Shown in pieces: positions 1 to 7,302 of a stretch of DNA of 64,000 bases; position 1 is the stretch's first letter; every line of letters begins with the position of its first letter. The stretch lies in assembly GCA_003223515.1 (NCBI GenBank), contig QHVI01000030.1, forward strand, positions 1-64,000, read 5' to 3'. This DNA is from Candidatus Angelobacter sp. Gp1-AA117. Lineage in GTDB: Bacteria > Acidobacteriota > Terriglobia > Terriglobales > Acidobacteriaceae. A program made the position numbers and the translations under genes. The notes beneath the pieces are model-generated. The model saw nothing but the letters and a program-made list of their open reading frames with translations. It searched no databases and had not been told where the DNA came from.

Positions 1-681
1 GGTGAAGGTAGATGGCGTTCCCTCACCTTCTTCGGGCGAGGCTACGCCACGGTTGTTCTCGGCACTATCAGGACGCTCAGAACTGGAAGCGGATTTTTTC
101 ATGGGACCTCCTGCGCATTTGGCTACAAGCTGGACCAGGCAAGGTCCAATTTCGCTGGCCGGCAGCACATGATCAGCCCCTCCGTACTGCAGAGCCGATT
201 GCGGCATCTGGCTGGATTGGGCATCGGCGGGGTCCTGCACGATGGCAGTGCCCCCGCGTGAGCGGATCACGCGCAAGCCCGCCGCTCCATCATCCAACTG
301 CCCGCTCATAACCACCCCCAGCACGCGCGGGCCATAGACGCGGGCGGCGGTGCGGAAAAGAGGATCGATGGCCGGACGGTGGCGGTTCTCGCGCGGTCCG
401 CGTTTCACGCGCACCATGCCTTCCTCCAGCATCAGATGGCGGTCGGGCGGAGCAACATAGATATGCCCATGCCTGATGGATTCGCCATCCAGTGCATGGG
501 TGGCGGGAAGGGCGCCGGCACGGGAAAGAATTCTGGGCAGCATACTCTCAAAGTCCATGGGGATATGCAGGACAATGAAGATGGCTGCGGAAAAGTTCTG
601 AGGAAGAGGGCGCACCAGTTGCTGGAAAGCTTCCACGGCGCCCGCCGATCCCCCCACTACGATAATGTCGCAAGGCGGCAA
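1..681 (-). CDS. CheB-type protein-glutamate methylesterase, C-terminus cut by window edge
   Basis: Reading the minus strand from a TTG at 681 gives 227 codons open to the window edge. The product matches the CheB catalytic domain, which removes methyl groups from glutamates of chemoreceptors. The triad is visible: Ser12 in GGSAG, His39 in VLHIP, Asp131 in LDDGAAG. No response-regulator domain precedes it, so it is a stand-alone esterase. After the domain (about residue 190) comes a Ser/Glu-rich linker heading into a further region outside the window. An in-frame TGA lies a few codons upstream and no in-frame ATG precedes the conserved core, so TTG is the probable start. It sits directly downstream of a second CheB-containing gene on the same strand. 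Confidence 0.85.
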   Translation of the reverse strand, partial: MPPCDIIVVGGSAGAVEAFQQLVRPLPQNFSAAIFIVLHIPMDFESMLPRILSRAGALPATHALDGESIRHGHIYVAPPDRHLMLEEGMVRVKRGPRENRHRPAIDPLFRTAARVYGPRVLGVVMSGQLDDGAAGLRVIRSRGGTAIVQDPADAQSSQMPQSALQYGGADHVLPASEIGPCLVQLVAKCAGGPMKKSASSSERPDSAENNRGVASPEEGEGTPSTFT

Positions 682-810
682 TTGAGCTTCTTTCGCTCAA
701 GTAGGATGCATCCCTCTCGTGGCGGGATTGCGAGGATTTACGGCAAAGGACGCAAACGCATTGAGCTACCAGCTTCTAGAGCAAAACCAGAGTTGCTGTA
801 GCCGGGAAGG

Positions 811-848
811 AACGTGTGGCACAGCCGCCCCCGGCTGTGCGGAAGGCT
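811..848 (+). repeat. Dispersed palindromic repeat (GTGTGGCACAGCC type)
   Basis: A short self-complementary block, GCACAGCC...GGCTGTGC, in the 178-base gap between the two chemotaxis genes. Similar blocks occur at 15561-15592 (opposite orientation) and 58536-58562. It could form a hairpin at the 3' end of the upstream gene. Confidence 0.7.
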
Positions 849-859
849 CGCTCCATTTC

Positions 860-3514
860 TCACTGGTCTCCAGCGTTCTCACCCACGGGCAGCTCTTTCT
901 GCATAAGAGTGAGGACTGCGCCCTCGATCTTGTTGTCACTGGTGCGATAAGGCGCCAGGCGCAATGTATAAAATGCGCCATTCGCATGTCTCACCTGCCG
1001 GCGGGTGGGAACCATATCACGCAAGACGTTGAGCACCGCCTCTTCCAGGTTATCCGCTGCAATCTTGAGTTTCACGCTGCTGATGGAGCGGCCCACGTCC
1101 ACTGCTGACAGCCCCAGCACCTTCTCCGCCTGATGGGTGAAGCGCCGTATGCTCAAGTCGGGCCCCAGCATGACAATGGGAATATTCACGCTGTTGAGCA
1201 GGTTCACAAGATCGTCATTGAGTTGCGCAAGCTGGGCGTTGCGGTGCTGCATCTCTTCGTTGACGGTGTTGAGTTCTTCATTGGCGGATTCCAGCTCTTC
1301 CTTCGAGGTCTGCAATTCCTCATTAGTGCTTTGCAATTCCTCATTAGCTGACTGGATCTCTTCATTGGCCGATTGAAGTTCCTCATTGGTGGCTTCGCGC
1401 TCTTCGATAATGGATTGCAGGTATTCCCTGGTGGACGCCAGTTCCTGCTTGAGCTGCTCAAGCTGGCGGTCTTTCTGCAGGTCAGCCTCAGGCGCGGCTT
1501 TGGCTGATTTCTGGCGGGAGACCGGCTGTGAGTCAGGGTTGGAGCCGGAGCTGTCTTCAAACACAATCATGTAATTGGCAGGGGAGCTGGCGCTGGTCTT
1601 GAAGGGAATGATCTCCAGGTTCACAGCTTTCAGATGCTCGTTGCTCTCCACCTGCACGCCTTCTTTTCTGACTGCCGCGCCGCTCTTGCGGGCTGACTCC
1701 ATGAGCCTTTGCAGTTCAAACATCAGGCCCGGCCGCACCATGCGCGGCAGATTGAGGCTGGCCTTTCCGGGAGAGAGTTCGAGATATCTTCCGGTGCGTC
1801 CGCGGCTTTGCAGAATGTCCATCTGCTCGTTCACTACCACGGCCGCGGGAACATACCTGGCCAGCAGCAGCCGGTCCGCCTCCTTCTGCATGTCGGGAAT
1901 AGCTTTGGCGGTTTCATTTTCCTTGCCTTCTGCAGGCGCAGCCGGCAGAAGCTCGGCATCGACCATCGCAGACCGGTCGATAGACATGCCGAACGACACG
2001 GGAGAAAGAACTGCCTTTTTGGAATAAATCTTATGTTTTTTGTCAGCCATTTCAAACAACTCCGCGCCCGAGCCGACCAGTCCTTCGTTATTGCCTACCA
2101 TCAGGAATCCGGACGGTTTCAAGGCGTAGTGAAAGATAGGTATTACACGCTTCTGGAGCCCCGGCCCCAAATAGATAAGGAGGTTACGGCAGCTCACAAT
2201 ATCCAGGCGGGAGAAGGGCGGATCCTGAAAAACATTCTGTCGCGCAAAGACGCAGTAATCACGAATGGTTTTGCTGATCTGGTAGCCCTCTTCCACTCTA
2301 TTGAAAAACCGCCGCAGGCGTACCGGGGCAACATCGGCAACGATGTTTTCCTTGTAGATTCCGGCGCGGGCGCGCTGAATGGCGGTTTCGCTCAAGTCGG
2401 TGCCGAAGACCTGCACTGTAAATTCCGCTCTCAGGTCGCTCAGGAACTCCATCAGCGCAATTGCGTGCGAATAGGCTTCTTCGCCGGTAGAACATCCGGG
2501 CACCCACACCCGGATAACGTCGTTTTGCGCGCGGTTTTTGAGCAGCGCGGGATACACCACCTGCTTCAATGCTTCGAAGGATTCCGGGTTCCTGAAAAAG
2601 CTGGTTACGTTGATCAAGATGTCCTGGTAAAGGGCGTCGGCCTCGGAACGGTGCTCGCGCACGTAGGCGATGTAATCGCTGAGTTTCTCGATCTTATTCA
2701 GCGCCATGCGCCGCAGGATCCGGCGCTGGATAGTCCCGGACTTGTAATCGGAAAAATCTACGCCGCTGACCTGCTTGACGATACGGAACAGGTGGATAAG
2801 ATCATAATTGCCTGCGGCCAGCAGGTCTTTTTTCTTACCGCCTCCATTCGCTATGTAAGGATGGTTCCGAAGCTGCGCCAGCTCGGCGGCGATGCGCGCC
2901 GGCGGCATCACGAAGTCCACGCAACCAGAGGCTACCGCGCTGCTCGGCATGCCGTCAAACCTGGCCGATTTTGCATCCTGGGCAAAGGTGATGCCCCCTT
3001 CTCCCTTGATGGCTGCCAATCCCAGGGTGCCATCGGAAGCCGTGCCGGAAAGCACCACGCCGATGGCGTTGCTTTGCCTGTCCTGTGCGAGCGAACGCAT
3101 GAAGGTGTCAATCGGCAGGTGCTGGTGGTCGCGATTACGCGTCTCCAGCCTCAGGATTCCCCCAGCTATAGTCATCTCCATATTGGGAGGAAGGACGTAG
3201 ACATGGTCAGGCTTGACTTGCGTTCCATGCCGTACCTGCAGCACCGGCAACTTAGTCGCGCGCGCCAGCAGTTCGGTCATGGCGCTTTCATGGCTGGGAT
3301 CAAGATGAGGCACGATGACGAAGCCCATGCCGGGTGTTTGCGGAAGCGCTTTCAACAGCTCGGTAATGGCCTCCAGGCCGCCGGCGGAAGCCCCCACGCC
3401 TACAATCGGGAAATCGCTGTCCATAGGACCGCTGGAGCCTGCTTCACCCCCGGACTTTGCGGAACTGCGCCCGGCATTGCCGGACTCGGTACGCTTCCTG
3501 TCAGGTTTGGCCAT
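860..3514 (-). CDS. CheB-CheR fusion with coiled coil and C-terminal PAS domain
   Basis: A multidomain chemotaxis-type protein. Counting from the upstream ATG at 3556, a CheB methylesterase domain covers about residues 48-230 with Ser57 (VGASAGG), His84 (VPHLDPS) and Asp175 (TASDG). A CheR methyltransferase follows at about 250-530, with the SAM-binding motif VPGCSTGEEAYS near 351-362. A long coiled coil with NEELQSANEE-type heptads covers about 700-785, and a PAS domain about 790-890. Many relatives continue into a histidine kinase; this one stops after PAS. The ATG at 3514 (MAKPDRK) is preferred over 3556, but neither has a strong ribosome-binding site. It may sense a signal through PAS and act on receptors or partner kinases. 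Confidence 0.93.
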   Translation of the reverse strand: MAKPDRKRTESGNAGRSSAKSGGEAGSSGPMDSDFPIVGVGASAGGLEAITELLKALPQTPGMGFVIVPHLDPSHESAMTELLARATKLPVLQVRHGTQVKPDHVYVLPPNMEMTIAGGILRLETRNRDHQHLPIDTFMRSLAQDRQSNAIGVVLSGTASDGTLGLAAIKGEGGITFAQDAKSARFDGMPSSAVASGCVDFVMPPARIAAELAQLRNHPYIANGGGKKKDLLAAGNYDLIHLFRIVKQVSGVDFSDYKSGTIQRRILRRMALNKIEKLSDYIAYVREHRSEADALYQDILINVTSFFRNPESFEALKQVVYPALLKNRAQNDVIRVWVPGCSTGEEAYSHAIALMEFLSDLRAEFTVQVFGTDLSETAIQRARAGIYKENIVADVAPVRLRRFFNRVEEGYQISKTIRDYCVFARQNVFQDPPFSRLDIVSCRNLLIYLGPGLQKRVIPIFHYALKPSGFLMVGNNEGLVGSGAELFEMADKKHKIYSKKAVLSPVSFGMSIDRSAMVDAELLPAAPAEGKENETAKAIPDMQKEADRLLLARYVPAAVVVNEQMDILQSRGRTGRYLELSPGKASLNLPRMVRPGLMFELQRLMESARKSGAAVRKEGVQVESNEHLKAVNLEIIPFKTSASSPANYMIVFEDSSGSNPDSQPVSRQKSAKAAPEADLQKDRQLEQLKQELASTREYLQSIIEEREATNEELQSANEEIQSANEELQSTNEELQTSKEELESANEELNTVNEEMQHRNAQLAQLNDDLVNLLNSVNIPIVMLGPDLSIRRFTHQAEKVLGLSAVDVGRSISSVKLKIAADNLEEAVLNVLRDMVPTRRQVRHANGAFYTLRLAPYRTSDNKIEGAVLTLMQKELPVGENAGDQ

Positions 3515-3556
3515 AGTTGGAATCAGAGAACATGGTTGGGCTGCCTGCAATCCCAA

Positions 3557-4148
3557 TCAAGTCATTAGATTCGGAAATACTGATTAGATTATAAGCGCCG
3601 CAATTCACCACCGAACTCTTTTTTGCACCGGGGTTGCAGCAGCAGTCGCGGAGCAGGAGTGACAACGAAGCGCGGCATTGCCCGTGAGGGGAAAGTGAAT
3701 TTTTGCCCGTGAATCTTCATCTATCTTTTATCTTGCTTCGCGACTTCGGTCTCCGCGTCTTCGTCCTTCCATAGCGAACTTCGATTCAGCTTTGCTCCTC
3801 GGTATCATTCAAATCAGTATCATCAGTGATTTCCCTGCTGGCGCGAGCTTTGCTTAACGATTTCCAATTTTCGTAATATCTGATGCGCCATCCTGCCCAC
3901 TTCTGCGATTTTCGCTTGTTATTGCCGGCATGGCGCAGTAATATTTCAACAGGGTTCGAGGACAAAGTCGGTCTAGGCGGCAGGACAACCATAGTTCTTT
4001 CGGCAACATCATAGATTACGAAATTTTTGAAACAGAACTTGCCCATGAGTGCCGTCGATCAAAATGATCTTCTGAATTCATGATGATCTTCTGAATTCAT
4101 GGAAAGAGATGGCCCCAATCCATAGCTTTTCTGTCTTAGGAGTTTCCA
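3557..4148. other. 592-base gap without a convincing gene
   Basis: The gap lies upstream of both the minus-strand CheB-CheR gene and the plus-strand HTH gene. An 86-codon minus-strand reading frame (3786-4046) has no recognisable domain or ribosome-binding site. The right end holds a decayed copy of the start of the HTH gene (4045-4101). Confidence 0.6.
4045..4101 (+). pseudogene. Decayed duplicate of the HTH gene start, with a 19-base tandem duplication
   Basis: Starting at ATG 4045 the sequence copies the first codons of the gene at 4149 with scattered substitutions (ATGAGTGCCGTCGATCAAAA against ATGACTGCCGTAAACCAGCA). A 19-base unit, ATGATCTTCTGAATTCATG, then occurs twice in a row (4064-4082 and 4083-4101). 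A TGA interrupts the frame inside the copy, and similarity fades after GGAAAGAGAT. It is most simply a broken 5' duplication. Confidence 0.75.
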
Positions 4149-4544
4149 ATGACTGCCGTAAACCAGCACGATCTTCTTAATTCATGGAAGGAGATAGCCG
4201 CTTACCTCAACCGGGGTGTGCGTACCGTGCAACGCTGGGAAGCAGAACTGGGACTGCCGGTGCGCCGTCCACGCGGCATGAGCCGTAGCGCGGTCATCGC
4301 CATGCGTTCAGAGATTGACGCATGGTTGAAAACCTGTCCGGTGACGGAACACGCCGGGAGCCCCCCTGCAAAAGTTATACAGGTGGTGCAGCGGCCCAGT
4401 CCGCCCATCGGTTCTCTTATCATCAGATCTCATGAATTGCAGCACTCTGTCTCCCGCACCCGTGAAGAACTGGGCGACAGTCTCAGCCGCCTGATGAATA
4501 CGCTGGAGAAGATGGTGGGCAAAAAGCCAGCTCCTAGCCTTTAG
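4149..4544 (+). CDS. Small helix-turn-helix DNA-binding protein
   Basis: A 131-residue protein whose first 60 residues contain the segment SWKEIAAYLNRGVRTVQRWE, a helix-turn-helix of the MerR/excisionase kind. The arrangement WKEIAAYL..GVRTVQRWE..LGLPVRRP is common in acidobacterial proteins, often at the N-terminus of larger regulators. The C-terminal half is predicted mostly helical and may mediate dimerisation. TAGGAG seven bases before ATG is a good ribosome-binding site. The target is unknown. A broken copy of its start lies just upstream. Confidence 0.8.
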   Translation: MTAVNQHDLLNSWKEIAAYLNRGVRTVQRWEAELGLPVRRPRGMSRSAVIAMRSEIDAWLKTCPVTEHAGSPPAKVIQVVQRPSPPIGSLIIRSHELQHSVSRTREELGDSLSRLMNTLEKMVGKKPAPSL

Positions 4545-4592
4545 CTGCTCGCTGACTGCACCTTGACTTTTTACTTCCCCCTATCCTCAGTT

Positions 4593-5387
4593 CTACTCTA
4601 TGTTTCTCTGTGCCTGCGTGTCTCCGTGTTGGGTTTCCTCAAAGACACACAATAATTTCTTCGCTGTAATGTGTGTCTCCCGCGGATAGCCGAAAGCATT
4701 ATTGATATATGTTATGCCCCCGCGTTCGGTGCGCTGGTTCACGTGGTAGTGTCCGTAGATGTGCATCGAAGAGCCAAGCTTCCTTACATGATCATCAATG
4801 GCTTCTGCCCCAAGCACCGGCCGCAGCAGCTCAATAGTTTTTCTGCCACTGGGCAATAGGTCGCTGCGCGGCACAAAATGCGAGAAGGAGATGACTGTCC
4901 GGCCCGGATCGGGCGTGAATGGCGGGTTTGCGGAGAGAAAATGCCGGGTAATTCGGGGCTGATCAAAATTCTCAGGCCACAGACACATCTGATAGTCGGC
5001 CCATTTTTCCCGAAGCTCTTCTGACGGCTCAGCAAATGAATGATCGTACCAGGCAAGCACCGGAACCAGGGAAACTGCGTCGAGATGTACTACACCGGTT
5101 TGCACGCCTGAACCGGAGGCCACATTTTGAATGTCGCGGAATTTCTCCAGCGAATCCTGTGTCGATTGATACCGTACCCAGAGCTCGTGGTTTCCGGGCA
5201 GATAGGCCACTACCTGAAAGCGTTTCTGCAGCGTGACCAGCGTCTTTTCGATCTGCGCGAGAGTATGCGTGATATCTCCGGCGCAGATGAGCGCATCCTG
5301 CCGGTAATCCCAGGCGGAAAGCTGCGACACCCAGCGGGCATTCTCGGGGTGGTCTACATGGAGATCTGAGATGGCGAAAATTCTCAT
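4593..5387 (-). CDS. Calcineurin-like metallophosphoesterase
   Basis: A 264-residue protein with the metallophosphoesterase signature in order: ISDLHVDHPEN near the N-terminus (D-x-H), AGDITH (GD), LPGNHELW (GNHE) and IYGHYHVN (GHxH) near residue 220. These residues bind two metal ions in the catalytic site of calcineurin-like hydrolases. No signal peptide, so it is probably cytosolic. The substrate cannot be told from sequence. It stands alone, followed by a repeat-filled gap on its 5' side. Confidence 0.88.
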   Translation of the reverse strand: MRIFAISDLHVDHPENARWVSQLSAWDYRQDALICAGDITHTLAQIEKTLVTLQKRFQVVAYLPGNHELWVRYQSTQDSLEKFRDIQNVASGSGVQTGVVHLDAVSLVPVLAWYDHSFAEPSEELREKWADYQMCLWPENFDQPRITRHFLSANPPFTPDPGRTVISFSHFVPRSDLLPSGRKTIELLRPVLGAEAIDDHVRKLGSSMHIYGHYHVNQRTERGGITYINNAFGYPRETHITAKKLLCVFEETQHGDTQAQRNIE

Positions 5388-5392
5388 TCACA

Positions 5393-5516
5393 AATACTTA
5401 GTATTTAGTATTTAGTATTTTAGTATTTAGTACTTAGTACTTAGCTGCTAGCTTCTAGCTGCTGGCTTTTAGCTCTTGGCTCTTGGTTTTTAGTTCTTGG
5501 CTTTTGTTATTGGTAG
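5393..5516. repeat. AT-rich short repeats (ACTTAGTATTTAGT and TTAGCTCTTGGCT types)
   Basis: A run of 7-14-base units with the core TTAGTAT/TTAGTACT, followed by CTAGCTTCTAGCTGCTGG- and CTTTTAGCTCTTGGCTCTTGG-like units. Related units in other orders occur at 12911-12965 and 36064-36156. Confidence 0.75.
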
Positions 5517-5530
5517 AGCAAGTTTTGAGT

Positions 5531-5596
5531 CAGATCATCCGATCATCGATCATCGATCACCGGATCACCCGATCTCCGGATCTCCCGATTCTCCGT
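5531..5596. repeat. GATC-rich dispersed repeat, copy 1
   Basis: Repeated GATCATC, GATCACC, GATCTCC half-units, rich in CCGATC and CGGATC. The same family occurs at 7167-7215, 8818-8856, 12849-12886, 15495-15546, 17148-17255, 34539-34578 and 34661-34700, always between genes. It merges on its right with a TTTGCGTCCTTCGCGCCC-type repeat (5600-5632). Confidence 0.8.
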
Positions 5597-5625
5597 TACC
5601 TTTGCGTCCTTCGCGCCCTTTGCGG

Positions 5626-6336
5626 TTAAACCGGTTTGCTGCCGATGAGCAAAAGCGCCCCAATCCGCTTGAAGTCCTTCAGCTCCGCGGCATTCTTGAA
5701 CCACTTGCCTGAATACTCTTCCGGCGAAGGGCTACGATCGGGAATGCGCCGGGCTTCAACCTGCTCAAAGCCGTGCTGCTGCAGCAAAGTAATATACTCG
5801 GCCTCGGAGAGGGCCTGCACCGGCACTTTCAACTCAGTAACCCAGCGCAGCGAATAAGGATTGTCCCTATAAAGGTTAATCAGGATGAAAAGCCGACCGC
5901 CGGGGGCCAGCACGCGCCGTACCTCGTCCAGCGCCTTGCCCTGGTTGGCATAGTAATAAAACGATTCCACCGAGAGAACTTTGGTGAAGAAGTTATCCTG
6001 GGAGGGGATGTTCTCAGCAGAACCCCAGATGTAGCGAACGTTTTTGGTTCCTGCGGAAGCCTGCTCGGCGCGGCGCAACATCTCGTCGGCCACGTCAATG
6101 CCCACGATGTCTCCGCCGGTGGCGATGCGGGCCAGGCGGCGCGAGGCCCATCCGGTGCCGCAGCCCAGATCGAGGACGCGGTCACTGGGTTGAAGATTCA
6201 TGAGCGCGATGGCCTGCTCGGTGATGTCGGAGTGGTGGTCTTCCATCTCGTCGCCGCGTCCGGCCTGCGCCCACTGGTTGAATTCCTGCTGCAGTTTCTG
6301 GTCTGCCTGGTGAATGACTTGGTCTTTGGTCTCCAT
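5626..6336 (-). CDS. Class I SAM-dependent methyltransferase
   Basis: A 236-residue protein with the Rossmann methyltransferase core: motif I VLDLGCGTGWASRRLA (residues about 54-69), an acidic strand GIDVADEML after it, and VLAPGGRLFILIN as the later motif. This resembles the UbiE/Methyltransf_11 group. The acceptor substrate is unknown. It is divergent from the Cys-rich mini-protein at 6357, with a 20-base gap, so the two probably share a control region. Confidence 0.88.
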   Translation of the reverse strand: METKDQVIHQADQKLQQEFNQWAQAGRGDEMEDHHSDITEQAIALMNLQPSDRVLDLGCGTGWASRRLARIATGGDIVGIDVADEMLRRAEQASAGTKNVRYIWGSAENIPSQDNFFTKVLSVESFYYYANQGKALDEVRRVLAPGGRLFILINLYRDNPYSLRWVTELKVPVQALSEAEYITLLQQHGFEQVEARRIPDRSPSPEEYSGKWFKNAAELKDFKRIGALLLIGSKPV

Positions 6337-6356
6337 AAGTTCTATGCTACAGAAGC

Positions 6357-6521
6357 ATGAGCGAACCAGCCAACCCCAGGCAGCCTGTCCCCGAGGCGCT
6401 GTATTGCCCCAATTGCGCGCGCGAGGTTCACGATCCTCTCACCTGCGGCGACTGCTCCGCCGTCATCTGCCGCGTGTGCGGTATGCCCCTGGAATCGTCG
6501 GCTGATCTGGGGATCGGATAA
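6357..6521 (+). CDS. 54-residue Cys-rich (zinc-ribbon-like) protein
   Basis: ATG at 6357 to TAA at 6519-6521 encodes 54 residues with six cysteines in three CxxC pairs: CPNC, CGDC and CRVC, plus a His between the first two. The spacing suggests one or two zinc-bound knuckles. It starts 20 bases from the divergent methyltransferase gene. The regular CxxC pattern in a short frame supports a real gene, although no strong ribosome-binding site is visible. The function is unknown; small zinc-ribbon proteins often bind nucleic acids or partner proteins. Confidence 0.6.
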   Translation: MSEPANPRQPVPEALYCPNCAREVHDPLTCGDCSAVICRVCGMPLESSADLGIG

Positions 6522-6530
6522 CCGCAGAGG

Positions 6531-6622
6531 AATTTGGTAAATGGATAATTTGGTAAGTGGGTCAATGAAAACCGTACATCTGCAATTTACCCATTGACCA
6601 AATTACCCACTTACCCATTTCT
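6531..6622. repeat. Facing pair of AATTTGGTAAGTGGGT repeats
   Basis: A plus-oriented copy (6531-6570, GGTAAATGGATAATTTGGTA and so on) faces an inverted copy (6583-6620, CCATTGACCAAATTACCCAC and so on), so the pair could fold into a long hairpin. Other copies are at 9246-9298, 9623-9660, 36023-36059 and 58619-58653. Confidence 0.8.
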
Positions 6623-6691
6623 AGATTCGATCCAGAAGAGTCTCTCGATTTTTAGTAACGGTTCACCTTTGGAGCGCATCTATTCTTGTGC

Positions 6692-6922
6692 ATGGCAGCG
6701 TGGCTCCGGAATCTCGGGATCGAAGTAGCAGGTTGGGCTCTCTTAGGTCTGGCTGTAATCGTTCTTCCTTTGCCCATTGTTCCTTCTTTGCTGCTGATTG
6801 CCGCCCTGGCGATTCTTTCCTCCCGCTACATATGGGCCGAGCGCCTTCTGGATAAAGTACGCAAGAGCGTCCCTTTATTCACACGCCAGCGCAAGACCAT
6901 GGAATCTTCGCAGAGCGTTTGA
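6692..6922 (+). CDS. Small two-segment membrane protein, PGPGW-like
   Basis: A 76-residue protein with a hydrophobic stretch at about residues 9-40 broken by Pro residues (LAVIVLPLPIVPSLLLIAAL) and a basic tail (LLDKVRKSVPLFTRQRK). The layout resembles the putative transmembrane PGPGW family, but the PGPGW motif itself is degenerate (PLPIVP). An in-frame TTG six bases upstream is an alternative start; GGAG lies 11 bases before that TTG. The role is unknown. Confidence 0.6.
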   Translation: MAAWLRNLGIEVAGWALLGLAVIVLPLPIVPSLLLIAALAILSSRYIWAERLLDKVRKSVPLFTRQRKTMESSQSV

Positions 6923-7302
6923 GACCATCGTTTCAAATCAGCCGTCCCCTTCGGGACTGAATTTTCATCCGCTTATATACCCGGCATTCCGCTGCGCTTC
7001 ATGCCGGGCTACTTTCACGCCGTGCCTTCGGCACTTCTGCATGTCAGCACAACAGGTGGTCACGCCTGCATTCCAGCACAGGCAGTGGTCACTTCTGCAT
7101 TCCAGCAGAGATAGGTGGTCACGCCTGATTATCAATTCCGGCGATTTTGGCAATTATGCGCAATTCAGGTCACCCGATCACGGCGATCTCCCGATCTCTC
7201 GATCTTCTGTTACCTCTGTACCGTTGTCCCCCTGTCCTTTTGCGCTTCTAATACCCGCAACAGAAGCAAGACTGCCCAAGAGATTCAAGGAGTGCGTCCG
7301 CC
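6923..7302. other. 380-base intergenic region made of repeats
   Basis: From left to right: a CCCCTTCGGGACTGAA / GCATTCCGCTGCGCTTCATGC block with inverted parts, a roughly 29-base tandem repeat (7054-7133), then GATC-rich repeat copy 2 (7167-7215). AAGGAG near 7288 belongs to the next gene's ribosome-binding site. Confidence 0.7.
7054..7133. repeat. Imperfect tandem repeat, period about 26-29 bases, nearly three units
   Basis: Units begin AGGTGGTCACGCCTGCATTC, AGGCAGTGGTCACTTCTGCA and AGGTGGTCACGCCTGATTAT. The unit contains GTGGTCAC, itself a palindrome. No protein reading frame is conserved through it. Confidence 0.7.

Noticed and set aside
1709-3568. 619-codon plus-strand frame opposite the CheB-CheR gene
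   Set aside because: Long only because of codon bias of the true minus-strand gene; no domain in its translation.
3786-4046. 86-codon minus-strand frame in the gap before the HTH gene
   Set aside because: No recognisable domain, no ribosome-binding site, and it starts inside the decayed HTH duplicate.
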